Of a stretch of DNA of 64,000 bases, positions 6,935 through 16,139 are shown one piece after another (the first letter of the stretch is position 1; the number at the start of each line of letters is the position of its first letter). The position numbers and the translations under genes were made by a program. Under the pieces are notes generated by a model, which was given only the letters and a program-made list of their open reading frames with translations, ran no database searches and was not told where the DNA came from. Where the stretch lies: positions 1 to 64,000 of the forward strand of contig NZ_JAXDSS010000069.1 of assembly GCF_034090345.1 (NCBI RefSeq), in the 5' to 3' direction. The DNA comes from Peptoniphilus sp034090345 (GTDB lineage Bacteria > Bacillota > Clostridia > Tissierellales > Peptoniphilaceae).

Positions 6935-8266
6935 ATGAGTTCTACAAATCTCACTTTTAAAGTGGGCGGTGTACACATGAATGAACATAAAGAGCTTAGT
7001 GAAGCGAACTCGATTGAGAGATTGCCGGAGCCCAAAATTGTTTACATACCTATGAGTCAACACATAGGAGCACCTTGTAAGCCTACAGTGCAAAAAGGGG
7101 ATGAAGTAAAGATTGGTCAAACTATTGGAAGTAGCGAGGCATTTATATCAGCAGACATTCATTCTTCGGTATCTGGGGTAGTTACAAAGGTAGAAAATAT
7201 GTATACAGCTGATGGTAGGTTCTGTGAGTGTGTTGTAATTGAAAATGATGGTCTAAATACTTCTGTTGATTTTAAACCTATAGAAAACTATGACGAGTTG
7301 AAAGTTGAGGAGTTTGTACCATATGCAAAGAAGATGGGACTTGTTGGAATGGGTGGAGCTGGATTTCCACTTCATGCAAAGTTAAAGGGGGAAAATCCTC
7401 CATTGGATGAATGTATAATTAATGGTGCAGAATGTGAACCTTTTTTAACTTGCGATCATAGAATAATGTTAGAAAAGACAACTGAAATACTTGAGGGGTT
7501 AAAGATTTTTTCTAATTTTTATAATAAACAAGTTTCATACATGGCTATAGAGGAAAATAAACCTGATGCCATTAAAAAGATGAAAGAAGTTATAGATTCA
7601 AACAGTAGATTTTCTAATTTAAAAGTTGTAAGTTGTCAAACTAAGTATCCTCAAGGAGATTCAAAGAGATTATCTGAAGCTGTTTTAGGGAGGATTGTTC
7701 CACAAAATGGTGTAACTAATGATGTTGGAGTGTTCTTAACTAATGTAGGAACTACATTAGCTTTTTATGAAGCTGTTGTAGAAGGAAGACCTTCTTATGA
7801 AAGAGTTATTACAGTTAGTGGGAAAGGAATTCAACAACCTAAAAACTTGCTAGTTAAAATAGGCACACCTGTTGAAGATATAATAAATTATTGTGGTGGA
7901 CTTAAAGATGAAGCTATAGAAATAGTTTGTGGTGGACCTATGACAGGTAAGAGTGTTTTTGATTTAAAAAGTCCTATAACAAAAACAACTTCAGGATTAT
8001 TGGCATTGACTGATGAAGAAATGAACTATGCAGAAGAATCTCCATGTATAAGATGTTCAAGATGTGTAGACCATTGTCCGGCTAATATAAATCCAACTGA
8101 CATAAATGCAGCTATATTAATCAATGATGTAGATTTTTGTAATGAACTTCATGCTGACCAATGTATGGAATGTGGAATATGTTCATTTGTTTGTCCTGCA
8201 AAGAGAAATCTTGCGCCATCTGTTAAATTAGCTAAACGTGAAATTAAACTTAAAGCTATTAAATAG
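6935..8266 (+). CDS. rnfC: Rnf complex subunit RnfC
   Basis: 443-residue peripheral NADH/FMN and iron-sulfur subunit of the Rnf ferredoxin:NAD+ oxidoreductase. The N-terminal FKVGGVHMNEHKE and IPMSQHIGAPCKP region, the IHSSVSGVV biotin-like fold, and GMGGAGFP with PQGDSKRL (FMN and NADH sites) are typical. Near the C-terminus are two [4Fe-4S] motifs: C371/374/377/381 and C410/413/416/420. The ATG at 6935 with AAGAGGTG upstream is preferred over a later ATG at 6977 because the conserved N-terminal segment begins before that. It is the first gene of rnfCDGEAB, the usual clostridial order. Confidence 0.96.
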   Translation: MSSTNLTFKVGGVHMNEHKELSEANSIERLPEPKIVYIPMSQHIGAPCKPTVQKGDEVKIGQTIGSSEAFISADIHSSVSGVVTKVENMYTADGRFCECVVIENDGLNTSVDFKPIENYDELKVEEFVPYAKKMGLVGMGGAGFPLHAKLKGENPPLDECIINGAECEPFLTCDHRIMLEKTTEILEGLKIFSNFYNKQVSYMAIEENKPDAIKKMKEVIDSNSRFSNLKVVSCQTKYPQGDSKRLSEAVLGRIVPQNGVTNDVGVFLTNVGTTLAFYEAVVEGRPSYERVITVSGKGIQQPKNLLVKIGTPVEDIINYCGGLKDEAIEIVCGGPMTGKSVFDLKSPITKTTSGLLALTDEEMNYAEESPCIRCSRCVDHCPANINPTDINAAILINDVDFCNELHADQCMECGICSFVCPAKRNLAPSVKLAKREIKLKAIK

Positions 8267-8275
8267 GAGGGTACT

Positions 8276-9277
8276 GTGGAAAATACAAAGTTAAATCAAT
8301 CTTCACATAGTGAAAGGTTTGTATCATTGGCCCCTCATGTAAGGAGTAATGATACAACTCAAAAAATAATGAGGGATGTAATAATTGCCCTCGTACCAGC
8401 AATGATAGGTAGTATTTATTTCTTTGGAAGTAAAGCAGCAATACTTTTAGCTGTTTGTATAATATCATGTGTTGGCTCTGAAGCTATTTTTCAAAAATTA
8501 ACGCATAAGGAAATGAGAATTTCTGATTTATCTGCTGTTGTAACAGGTATTTTAATAGCATTCAATTTACCAGCTACATCACCTTGGTGGATGGCAGCAT
8601 TCGGTTCTATTTTTGCCATAATAGTTATAAAAGAATGTTTTGGTGGTATAGGTTCAAACTTTATGAATCCTGCTATCGGAGCTAGAATAGTAATAATGGC
8701 TTCTTGGGCTAAGTTAATGACTAGTTATGTAAGTCCGGAAATGGCTAAATGGACTTCTGAAGTTGTAGCAAGTAGCGCTACAGTAGACGCTACAAGTTAT
8801 GCAACACCTTTGACATTGATGAAAGCGGGAACATTTGAACAATTGCCTAGCTTAATGGATATGGCTATAGGGAATATAGGTGGTGTAATAGGGGAAACTT
8901 CAGCAATACTTCTATTAATAGGAGCTCTTTATCTAATTGTTAGAAAAGTTATATCTCCGCTTATTCCGGTAATCTTTATAGCAACAACTGCCGTAGTACT
9001 TATGTTATTTGGAATTTCATTCGAATATATGCCTTATCAATTACTAGGTGGTGGATTAATACTAGGAGCTTTCTTTATGGCTACTGACTATTCTTCTACA
9101 CCAATGAATACAAAAGGAAAGATAATATTTGCGATTGGTTGTGGTATTCTAACTGCTGTAATTCGTGCAAAAGCTTCTTTGCCAGAAGGAGTTTCTTATG
9201 CAATAGCTTTAATGAATGTTGCAACACCTTTGATTGATAGAATCACAAGAACAGAAGCATATGGGGAGGCGAAATAA
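8276..9277 (+). CDS. rnfD: Rnf complex subunit RnfD
   Basis: 333-residue integral membrane subunit, starting with GTG behind GGAGGG. It has a cytoplasmic N-terminus (SLAPHVRSNDTTQKIMRDV) and about nine to ten membrane helices. The segment DATSYATPLT at 171-180 is the covalent-FMN region, with Thr177 the likely attachment residue. It belongs to the ion-translocating core of Rnf in the cytoplasmic membrane. It overlaps rnfG at ATGA-like spacing (last base shared). Confidence 0.96.
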   Translation: MENTKLNQSSHSERFVSLAPHVRSNDTTQKIMRDVIIALVPAMIGSIYFFGSKAAILLAVCIISCVGSEAIFQKLTHKEMRISDLSAVVTGILIAFNLPATSPWWMAAFGSIFAIIVIKECFGGIGSNFMNPAIGARIVIMASWAKLMTSYVSPEMAKWTSEVVASSATVDATSYATPLTLMKAGTFEQLPSLMDMAIGNIGGVIGETSAILLLIGALYLIVRKVISPLIPVIFIATTAVVLMLFGISFEYMPYQLLGGGLILGAFFMATDYSSTPMNTKGKIIFAIGCGILTAVIRAKASLPEGVSYAIALMNVATPLIDRITRTEAYGEAK

Positions 9278-9861
9278 TGAGCGAACCAGTTAAATTCGGA
9301 GCAATTTTACTTTTATTTTGTGCTATTAGTGCAGGTCTTTTAGCTTTTGTAAATAGCATGACTGTTGATGTAATAGCTCAAGCACAACTTGAACAAACAC
9401 TTAATTCATATAAGACAATTTTTGGTGAGGAAGCTGATAACTTTGAAGAATATGATCAGAGTAAACTAGAAAAAATTCAAGAAAAATATCCTGAAATAGA
9501 AGCTATTTTTGTAGCTGAAAAAGCAGGTCAAAAAGTAGGGTTTGGAGTTAATGTTACAACTAATGGTTTTGGTGGAGCAATGACTAATGCTTTAGGCATA
9601 AAAATAGAGGGTGACGAAATATTAGGTTATAGCAATATAACTCACCAAGAAACTAAAGGTTTTGGTACACAAATTACTGAAGAACCATATATATCTTCAT
9701 ATAAGGGAAAGAGTGTTTCAGAAGAGTTAGTTTTGTCAAAAGAACCTAAGGCACCTAATGAAATAATGCAAATTTCAGGAGCTACAGTAAGTTCAAAAGC
9801 GGTTTTTGAAGGGGATAAAATTGTAGCTGAAGTTTATAAAGACATATTAAAGGCAGAATAG
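9277..9861 (+). CDS. rnfG: Rnf complex subunit RnfG
   Basis: 194 residues: one N-terminal membrane anchor (about 7-28) and an extracytoplasmic FMN-binding domain. The flavinylation motif SGATVSSKAV places covalent FMN on Thr170, which requires an ApbE-type transferase encoded elsewhere. It starts directly at the rnfD stop. It passes electrons within the Rnf membrane part. Confidence 0.95.
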   Translation: MSEPVKFGAILLLFCAISAGLLAFVNSMTVDVIAQAQLEQTLNSYKTIFGEEADNFEEYDQSKLEKIQEKYPEIEAIFVAEKAGQKVGFGVNVTTNGFGGAMTNALGIKIEGDEILGYSNITHQETKGFGTQITEEPYISSYKGKSVSEELVLSKEPKAPNEIMQISGATVSSKAVFEGDKIVAEVYKDILKAE

Positions 9862-9871
9862 GGGGATAAAA

Positions 9872-10468
9872 ATGAAATTGTCTAAAGTATTAATTAATGC
9901 CATTTTTAGAAATAACCCCGTATTCATACAAATGATAGGGTTGTGTTCGGTATTAGCAATAACAAACTCTTTGATGAGCGCTATAGCAATGGGCATAGCT
10001 GTAACATTTGTACTTATAATGAGTAATGGAGTTGTATCTATACTAAGAGGTGTAATACCTGAAAAAATAAGAATACCTTGTTTTATAGTAGTTATAGCGA
10101 CATTTGTAACAATAGTTCAAATGGTTTTACAAGCTTTCTTTCCACCAATATATGAAGCTCTTGGTATCTTCTTACCACTTATAGTTGTTAACTGCTGTAT
10201 ATTGGGAGAAGCTGAAGGATTTGCTTATAAAAACAAATTAATTCCTTCATTAGTAGATGGTTTGGGAACTGGTATAGGATATACTATGGCAGTCGTGGCT
10301 ATGGGATTTGTAAGAGAATTATTAGGATATGGAACTTTACTTGGGTTACAAGTTTTACCAGAATCTTATCCTGGTATAGGACTTATGGGAGCACCGGCAG
10401 GGGCATTTATACTTTTAGGTTTCTATATAGCAGGTTTTAAACTTTTACTTTCAAGAAGGGGTGAATAA
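9872..10468 (+). CDS. rnfE: Rnf complex subunit RnfE
   Basis: 198-residue membrane subunit with about six helices, one of the two homologous core subunits (with RnfA) that hold the membrane iron-sulfur site. The conserved LPLIVVNCCILGEAE segment is visible near residues 107-121, with the Cys in the NC position. Ribosome site GGGGG lies upstream; the gap to rnfG is 10 bp. Confidence 0.95.
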   Translation: MKLSKVLINAIFRNNPVFIQMIGLCSVLAITNSLMSAIAMGIAVTFVLIMSNGVVSILRGVIPEKIRIPCFIVVIATFVTIVQMVLQAFFPPIYEALGIFLPLIVVNCCILGEAEGFAYKNKLIPSLVDGLGTGIGYTMAVVAMGFVRELLGYGTLLGLQVLPESYPGIGLMGAPAGAFILLGFYIAGFKLLLSRRGE

Positions 10469-10470
10469 AA

Positions 10471-11049
10471 ATGTTAGGCTCAATTATAACTATTTTAGTT
10501 TCTACAATATTAGTTAACAACTACATATTTGCTCAATTCTTGGGAATCTGTCCTTTTCTTGGAGTTTCTTCAAAAGTTGAAACTGCAACAGGAATGGGAA
10601 TAGCAGTGACTTTCGTAGTTGTTATAGCATCTGCAATTACATGGTGTTTACAAACTTTTATATTAGATAAATTTGGCTTGGGATACTTACAAACAATAAT
10701 GTTTATATTAGTAATAGCATCTCTTGTACAATTTGTAGAAATGGTAATTAAAAAATTATCTCCATCACTTTATACTGCAATGGGAGTTTTCCTTCCTTTG
10801 ATAACAACTAACTGTATGGTTCTTGGAGTTACAGTACTTAATGTACAAAACGGATATAATTTAATTGAAACTGTAATAAGTGGACTTGGTGCTTCAATAG
10901 GATTTACAATAGCTCTTGTACTTATAGCAGCATTAAGAGAAAGACTTGTATATGCAAAAGTACCTAAAGCTTTACAAGGTGTTCCTATAGCTCTTATAAG
11001 CGCTGGTCTTATGGCATTAGCATTTTCAGGCTTTTCAGGACTTGTATAG
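10471..11049 (+). CDS. rnfA: Rnf complex subunit RnfA
   Basis: 192-residue membrane subunit, paralogous to RnfE and of opposite membrane topology. It shows the family start VNNYIFAQFLGICPFLGVS and the second conserved segment FLPLITTNCMVLG. These two NC/GIC cysteine segments are thought to bind the intramembrane cluster with RnfE. It begins 2 bp after rnfE. Confidence 0.95.
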   Translation: MLGSIITILVSTILVNNYIFAQFLGICPFLGVSSKVETATGMGIAVTFVVVIASAITWCLQTFILDKFGLGYLQTIMFILVIASLVQFVEMVIKKLSPSLYTAMGVFLPLITTNCMVLGVTVLNVQNGYNLIETVISGLGASIGFTIALVLIAALRERLVYAKVPKALQGVPIALISAGLMALAFSGFSGLV

Positions 11050-11060
11050 GGGGTTAAAAA

Positions 11061-11960
11061 ATGAATGAAATAATTTTGCCTATTATTTGTTTAGGTATAA
11101 CAGGTGCGATTTTTGGAATTTTACTTTCAATAGCATCTAAGGTATTTGCAGTTGAGCAAGATGCTAGAATGGTTGCTGTAAGAAATGCACTTCCAGGAGC
11201 AAACTGTGGGGCTTGTGGATTTCCGGGATGTGATGGATTAGCTGATGCAATAGCAAAGGGAAAAGCTCCTGTAACAGGATGTGTAATAGGCGGTAAAGAT
11301 ACTGCCGATGCAGTTGCTGATGTAATGGGAGTAAATGCTGGAGATGTTGATAGAATGGTAGCTAATGTACTTTGTCAAGGAACTTGTGGAGTTGCTAAAG
11401 ACAAATACAGATATGAAGGATTAGCTGACTGCAGATTGATTTCAGATTTCCAAAAAGGATCTAAAGCTTGTAATTATGGTTGTGTTGGAGGAGGCTCATG
11501 TGTAAGCGTATGTGAGTTTGATGCAATACATATAGTAGATGGAATTGCAAAAGTAGACAAGGAAAACTGTGTAGCATGTAAAAAGTGTGTGGAAATATGT
11601 CCTAAGAACTTAATTGACTTAATTCCATACAAAGCTAAAACAGTTGTAGAATGTCACTCAAATGATATTGGTAAAGATGTTAGAGTGAAATGTGGAATAG
11701 GATGTATATCATGCGGACTTTGTGAGAAAAATTGTCCTAAAGATGCTATTCACGTAAATAACAATTTAGCTAGTATAGATTATGAAAAATGTATAAACTG
11801 TGGAATATGTGTATCATATTGCCCAACTGGAGCTATTTTCTGTGAATATCCTGAAAGAGTAGAAAAGATAAAAGAAAAGCGTAAAGCAGATCAAGAAAAG
11901 AAAAAACAAGAAGCTTTAGAAAAAAAGAAACAAGCTGAAGAAGCGGCTTTAACTAAATAG
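11061..11960 (+). CDS. rnfB: Rnf complex subunit RnfB, ferredoxin-type
   Basis: 299 residues. An N-terminal membrane helix (about 4-26) is followed by the four-cysteine motif GANCGACGFPGCDGLADAI, then several ferredoxin-type clusters: CVACKKCVEICPKN, CGIGCISCGLCEKNCPKD and CINCGICVSYCPTG, plus an additional CVGGGSCVSVCEF site. The tail is a lysine-rich coiled segment. RnfB takes electrons from reduced ferredoxin. It is the last gene of the operon and a terminator follows 19 bp after the stop. Confidence 0.96.
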   Translation: MNEIILPIICLGITGAIFGILLSIASKVFAVEQDARMVAVRNALPGANCGACGFPGCDGLADAIAKGKAPVTGCVIGGKDTADAVADVMGVNAGDVDRMVANVLCQGTCGVAKDKYRYEGLADCRLISDFQKGSKACNYGCVGGGSCVSVCEFDAIHIVDGIAKVDKENCVACKKCVEICPKNLIDLIPYKAKTVVECHSNDIGKDVRVKCGIGCISCGLCEKNCPKDAIHVNNNLASIDYEKCINCGICVSYCPTGAIFCEYPERVEKIKEKRKADQEKKKQEALEKKKQAEEAALTK

Positions 11961-11979
11961 GAATTAAATAAAATTTGTA

Positions 11980-12004
11980 GGGTGGACATAGTTCGCCCTT
12001 TTTT
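11980..12004 (+). terminator. Terminator of rnf operon
   Basis: 8-bp stem GGGTGGAC with GTTCGCCC (two wobble pairs), 3-nt loop, then six T. Confidence 0.8.
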
Positions 12005-12044
12005 ATGTTTGAAATTAGGATATAAAATTTTAAAAAGGAAATAG

Positions 12045-12804
12045 ATGAAAATGCCTACACTGTTTGTTGGACATGGCAGTCAGATGATTGCAATTTAAGA
12101 TAATGATATAACTACGAAATTTAAGAATATTGGAAATACAATAATCGATAAATATGGTAAACCAAAGGCAGTTTTAATGTTTTCAGCACATGGGTTTACT
12201 AGTGGGAATCTATTACAAAGTGTGAAAAATCCTAAGTAAATTTTTGATATATATGGATTCCCAAAAGAGTTATATGAAGTAGAGTATAGTCCTAAAGGTA
12301 ATTGGAGCTCACTAAAAAGTTTTGGGAATTTTAGGTAATGATATATATGTAAATAATGATTGGGGAATTGACCACGGAGCTTGGTCTGTATTAATCCATG
12401 TGTTTCCAAAAGCTGATATACCAGTTGTGCAACTAAGAGTTAATAGAAATTTAAGCGAAGACGAGATTTTTAATTTAGGTTTTTAATTTAGGCAAAAAAT
12501 TATCTATTTTAAGTGATGATAAATATTTAATTAAGGATAGTGGGAATATTGTACATAATTTGGCAATGGTTAAATGGGATAGTGAATTTGTAAGTGAATA
12601 TGTCGATGAATTTGATGAATAAGTGAAGAAGAATATTTTAAATGGCGACTATAGTGAAATAATAAATGGAATAACGAAAAAAATTACAACTATGCAGTTT
12701 CGACCTAAAGAACATTTTTATTTATTACTATATGTACTTGAAGCAAGCATATGCAGAAGAGTAACAATTTTTAATAATATAAAAAACTTGGATTCTATAT
12801 CATG
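12045..12804 (+). pseudogene. Decayed extradiol dioxygenase (DODA/YgiD type)
   Basis: Reading through stops and frameshifts recovers the family signature in order: MPTLFVGHGSQMIAI, KPKAVLMFSAHGF, IFDIYGFPKELYEVEY, WGIDHGAWSVLIHVFP, IPVVQLRVNRNLS, GNIVHNLAMVKWDSEF and FRPKEHFYLLLYVL. These are the metal-binding His and core motifs of class III (LigB-like) ring-opening dioxygenases. At least four stops (for example at 12097 and 12237) and a frameshift near 12320 and 12480 disrupt it. The start ATG at 12045 or 12051 has AAGGA upstream. The motifs are well preserved, so inactivation looks recent. Confidence 0.8.
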
Positions 12805-12868
12805 ACTTCTTATTTATTTGAATAGAAATTAAAAAACATTATTAATAATATAAATAATTTTTTTAGTG

Positions 12869-12877
12869 TGATATAAT
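12869..12877 (+). promoter_or_regulatory. Extended -10 promoter before NusG-II gene
   Basis: TGATATAAT lies 18 bp before the start codon. It probably drives the long tightly packed run that follows. No good -35 is visible. Confidence 0.55.
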
Positions 12878-12894
12878 TTTATTGAGGTGCATAT

Positions 12895-13287
12895 ATGAAA
12901 AAAGGAGATTATATAATTGTTGCCTTAATTTTATTGTTATCAACAGGAATTTTTTTAGTATCTAAAAATTCTGTAGTAGAAGCTGCAGAGAAAGAGGTTG
13001 TAGTAAGTGTTAATGGTAAGGTTGAGGCAAGATATACGCTCAGTGAAAAAGAAAAACTTTATACAATAGATAATAAATATGGTAAAAATACTTTTGCAAT
13101 AACTAGCGATGGAGTACATATGGTTGAGTCTGATTGTAAAGATCAAATTTGTATTCATATGGGTCATATAACTAGGGCTGGAGAATCTATTATATGTCTA
13201 CCAAATAGATTGATAATTTCATTAGTGAATGCAAATGCGGACAATGATGTTAAAGACACAAGAGAAGTGGATGTGGTACTACATTGA
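12895..13287 (+). CDS. NusG domain II-containing exported protein
   Basis: 130 residues: an N-terminal membrane segment (about 6-23) and an extracytoplasmic NusG-domain-II/DUF2 fold with VNGKVEARYTL and the conserved CKDQICIHMGHI...ESIICLPNRL, where two cysteines are spaced as in the family. These small proteins usually sit next to a Gx transporter gene and often near Rnf or FMN-binding proteins in anaerobes; here both relations hold. Function is not established; a redox or envelope role is inferred. Confidence 0.85.
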   Translation: MKKGDYIIVALILLLSTGIFLVSKNSVVEAAEKEVVVSVNGKVEARYTLSEKEKLYTIDNKYGKNTFAITSDGVHMVESDCKDQICIHMGHITRAGESIICLPNRLIISLVNANADNDVKDTREVDVVLH

Positions 13288-13799
13288 GAATTAAAAAGAT
13301 GATTTTTTTATCACTACTTGTGTCTTTAGGCTTAGTCATTGGTTTATTTGAAATGATGTTGCCAACACCAGCTGCAATACCTGGAGCTAAATTAGGTCTT
13401 TCAAATATGGTAGTTTTAATAACTATTTTATTTTTTGGTAATAGAGAAGGTATAGTAGTTGCGGCTTTGAAATCAATCTTATTAGTTATAGTAACAGGGT
13501 CAGTAACAAGCTTTATTTTTTCTTTTACGGGAGCTATGTTGAGTACGGTAAGCATGTCTTTGGCAAATAGCTTCTTAAAAAAATATATATCTACAGTTGG
13601 GATTAGCTTAATAGGCTCAGCGTTTCATAATATGGGGCAAGTTTTAGCAGCGTGTATAGTGTTAAATACATTTAGTATAATTTCATATTTACCATTGTTA
13701 TTAGTGCTCGGAATTTTTACAGGATATTTTGTTGGGGTAGCCAGTGAGTACTCAGTTAAAAATTTGAGTGTTACTTTTAAGGGGAATATTAATGAATAG
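13284..13799 (+). CDS. Gx transporter family membrane protein (HepS1-like)
   Basis: 171 residues, about five membrane helices. PAAIPGAKLGLSNMVVLI and GSAFHNMGQVLAA are hallmarks of the Gx transporter/heptaprenyl diphosphate synthase component I-like family. It uses a TTG start that overlaps the previous stop (TTGA), showing translational coupling to the NusG-II gene. The substrate is unknown; polyprenyl synthesis is an older annotation without support from neighbours. Confidence 0.85.
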   Translation: MRIKKMIFLSLLVSLGLVIGLFEMMLPTPAAIPGAKLGLSNMVVLITILFFGNREGIVVAALKSILLVIVTGSVTSFIFSFTGAMLSTVSMSLANSFLKKYISTVGISLIGSAFHNMGQVLAACIVLNTFSIISYLPLLLVLGIFTGYFVGVASEYSVKNLSVTFKGNINE

Positions 13800-14373
13800 A
13801 AGAATAGTTCTCGCATCGAATTCGCCTCGTCGAAAAGAAATGCTTACAGAATTTATAGATTTTGAAGTTATCAGCAAATTTATAGATGAAACATATGATG
13901 AAAGTAAATCTGAACATGTAAATGTTATGTCTATAGCTTTTAATAAAGCGTATGAAGTAGCAAAGGAAAATGAAAATGCCATTGTAGTTGCAGCGGATAC
14001 TTTAGTTTATAAAGATAGACCGTTAGGCAAACCTAAGGATAGAGAAGATGCAAAAAAAATGTTGTTAAGTCTTTCTGGTACTATACATGATGTATTGACA
14101 GGTTGTGCAATAATTTGCATGGAAGAAAACTACAAAAAGATATTTTATGAGAGAACACAGGTTAAGTTTAAAAAATTGAGTGAAATACAAATAGAAAAGT
14201 ATTTAGATACTTTGGAATATGTAGATAAAGCGGGAGCTTATGGTATTCAAAGATATGGAAGCCTATTAATAGAGTCTGTAAAAGGCGATTTCTTCAATGT
14301 TGTAGGGCTTCCGATATCGAGATTGTATGATGTGTTAGATGCTGATTTTGATGTAGATTTTTTAAAGAGGTAG
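13792..14373 (+). CDS. maf: Maf nucleotide pyrophosphatase
   Basis: 193 residues from the ATG at 13792, which has AAGGGG 7 bp before it; an in-frame GTG at 13768 lies inside the previous gene. Family motifs: LASNSPRRKEML at the N-terminus, ADTLVY in the middle with the catalytic Asp, and GKPKDREDAKKML. YF-type specificity residues fit dTTP/UTP pyrophosphatases. Maf hydrolyses non-canonical or excess NTPs and is linked to division control. It overlaps the Gx gene by 8 bp and is next to radC, a common pairing. Confidence 0.93.
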   Translation: MNRRIVLASNSPRRKEMLTEFIDFEVISKFIDETYDESKSEHVNVMSIAFNKAYEVAKENENAIVVAADTLVYKDRPLGKPKDREDAKKMLLSLSGTIHDVLTGCAIICMEENYKKIFYERTQVKFKKLSEIQIEKYLDTLEYVDKAGAYGIQRYGSLLIESVKGDFFNVVGLPISRLYDVLDADFDVDFLKR

Positions 14374-14376
14374 ACT

Positions 14377-15093
14377 ATGCAAGAGAATTTTAGTATTAAA
14401 GAAATGCCTGAAGAAGATAGACCTGAGGAAAAATGTTTGAAACTAGGGACGGAAGCGCTCTCTAATGCTGAATTACTTGCACTGATAATAAGAACAGGGA
14501 ACAAATCTAAGACATCTGTGGAATTATCCCAAGAAATATTAAATAAATTTAGTTATAAGGATGAATATGGGTTCGAACATAGGGGAATAAGTGCATTAAA
14601 AAATATAAGGATATCTGACTTGACTGCTATAAATGGAATAGGAAAGAGTAAAGCTTGTATGATACTTGCAGCTGTTACTTTGGCAAAGAGGATGAGTCAA
14701 GAGTCTGTATTTAAAAAGACAAAGGTGAATTCGCCATCTAAAATAGCTAGTTATGTAATGGAAGATATGTGCAGTTTGAAAGTGGAAGAGTTTAAAATAG
14801 CAATATTAAATACAAAAAAAGAATTAGAAGTGATAAAAAATATATCAACTGGTTCAATGGATATGACAGTCGTACATCCAAGAGAGGTTTTTAAAACTGC
14901 CATAGATTACTCTGCGCATACAATTATAGCAATACATAATCATCCTTCAGGAGATATAACGCCATCAACAGAAGACATAGCTTTAACGAAGAGATTAAAA
15001 GAGGTTGGCAATATAATTGGTATTGAACTTGTGGATCATATAATAATAGGTAATAGAGTTTATTACAGTTTTTTGGAGAATGGATTAATATGA
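14377..15093 (+). CDS. radC: RadC family JAB/MPN protein
   Basis: 238 residues: N-terminal UPF0758 region with a helix-hairpin-helix (LTAINGIGKSKACMI) and C-terminal JAB-like metalloprotease fold with the metal motif IHNHPSGDITPSTEDIALT (H-x-H-x7-S-x2-D). The molecular role is not settled despite the name. It begins 3 bp after maf and overlaps the RNase gene by 4 bp. Confidence 0.93.
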   Translation: MQENFSIKEMPEEDRPEEKCLKLGTEALSNAELLALIIRTGNKSKTSVELSQEILNKFSYKDEYGFEHRGISALKNIRISDLTAINGIGKSKACMILAAVTLAKRMSQESVFKKTKVNSPSKIASYVMEDMCSLKVEEFKIAILNTKKELEVIKNISTGSMDMTVVHPREVFKTAIDYSAHTIIAIHNHPSGDITPSTEDIALTKRLKEVGNIIGIELVDHIIIGNRVYYSFLENGLI

Positions 15094-16139
15094 AGTATTA
15101 TGTGGATTCACATGAAAATTTAATCATAGGATACGATAATAAAATAGAAAAAATTATAATATTAGATGACCCAATAAATAATATTTACAGAGGTAGTGTT
15201 CAAAAAAAAGTGAAGGGAATTGGAACTTTTATAGATTTGGGAGATTACATAGGATTCACTCAAGAAAAAATATCTCAGAGCGAAGGGGAAAGTGTAATAG
15301 TTAAAGTAATAAAAGTTCCAAGCGAAAAAGAAAAAGCATTAAAAGTAAGTAGAAAAATTTCTGTAACAGGTAATGCTATGATTGTATTTGATGATGACTT
15401 TATAAAAGTATCATCAAAAATTAACGCTGAGATGAGAAATAATTTATTAAATTTTGCTGAACACAACTCTTTTAAGGGAGTATTATTTAGAACTGAAGCT
15501 CAAAATATTGCTTTTGAGTCACTAAAAGAAGAATACACTGATTTAAAAGAAAAATTGAATTTACTAGAATTAGAAAAAGATAGGTTACCAAGCCCAAAGT
15601 TATTATATAAAGAGCCAATAGTTAATAGAATAAATTTAAAGGAAAATGAAGAAATATTATTTAATGATTTGGAACTTTTTAAGCTTTATAAAAATCTAGT
15701 AAATTCAGAGTTTGATGCTGAGTTTAGTATTAAATACATACCTGAATTGGTTAGAGAATTAAATGTTTTAAAGGGTAGAGAAGTTGCCCTACCTGATGGA
15801 GGAAATATAACCATTGAAAAGACATTGGCTTTTACTGTAATAGATGTAAATTCAAAGGGTTATAATGCTATAAATAACCATGAAGTTGTGAGAAAAATAA
15901 ATTTAGATGCAACTAAAGAAATCGTGAGGCAAATTTTACTTAGAAATATTTCGGGAGCTATAATTGTAGATTATATAGATTCAGATGAACAAATCAAGAA
16001 AGAAGTTATAAATTTGTTAAGGAAAGAATTAAAACAAGATGGTAAAAATACTACTGTGCATGGCTTTACTAGAATGGGATTGTTGGAAATGTCTAGAAAA
16101 AATAGAGGAGAAGAATTAAGTAATATATGGATAGAATAG
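15090..16139 (+). CDS. RNase E/G family ribonuclease, short form
   Basis: 349 residues. An S1-like segment (GSVQKKVKGIGTFIDLGDYIGF) is followed by the catalytic core with the two acidic sites FTVIDVNSKG and GAIIVDYID, and ends with TRMGLLEMSRKN. It is shorter than RNase G (about 490) and stops right after the core, so the zinc-link CPxC motif and C-terminal part are absent. It is expected to cleave single-stranded RNA 5'-end-dependently, but dimer or tetramer assembly through the Zn-link would differ. It overlaps radC by 4 bp and the SGNH gene by 13 bp. Confidence 0.85.
   Translation: MKYYVDSHENLIIGYDNKIEKIIILDDPINNIYRGSVQKKVKGIGTFIDLGDYIGFTQEKISQSEGESVIVKVIKVPSEKEKALKVSRKISVTGNAMIVFDDDFIKVSSKINAEMRNNLLNFAEHNSFKGVLFRTEAQNIAFESLKEEYTDLKEKLNLLELEKDRLPSPKLLYKEPIVNRINLKENEEILFNDLELFKLYKNLVNSEFDAEFSIKYIPELVRELNVLKGREVALPDGGNITIEKTLAFTVIDVNSKGYNAINNHEVVRKINLDATKEIVRQILLRNISGAIIVDYIDSDEQIKKEVINLLRKELKQDGKNTTVHGFTRMGLLEMSRKNRGEELSNIWIE

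Noticed and set aside
12095..12409. 104-codon minus-strand frame
   Set aside because: Antisense shadow of the dioxygenase pseudogene; the plus strand carries the recognisable motifs.
12623..12805. Open frame of 60 codons
   Set aside because: It is the tail of the extradiol dioxygenase pseudogene (FRPKEHFYLLLYVL motif), not a gene.
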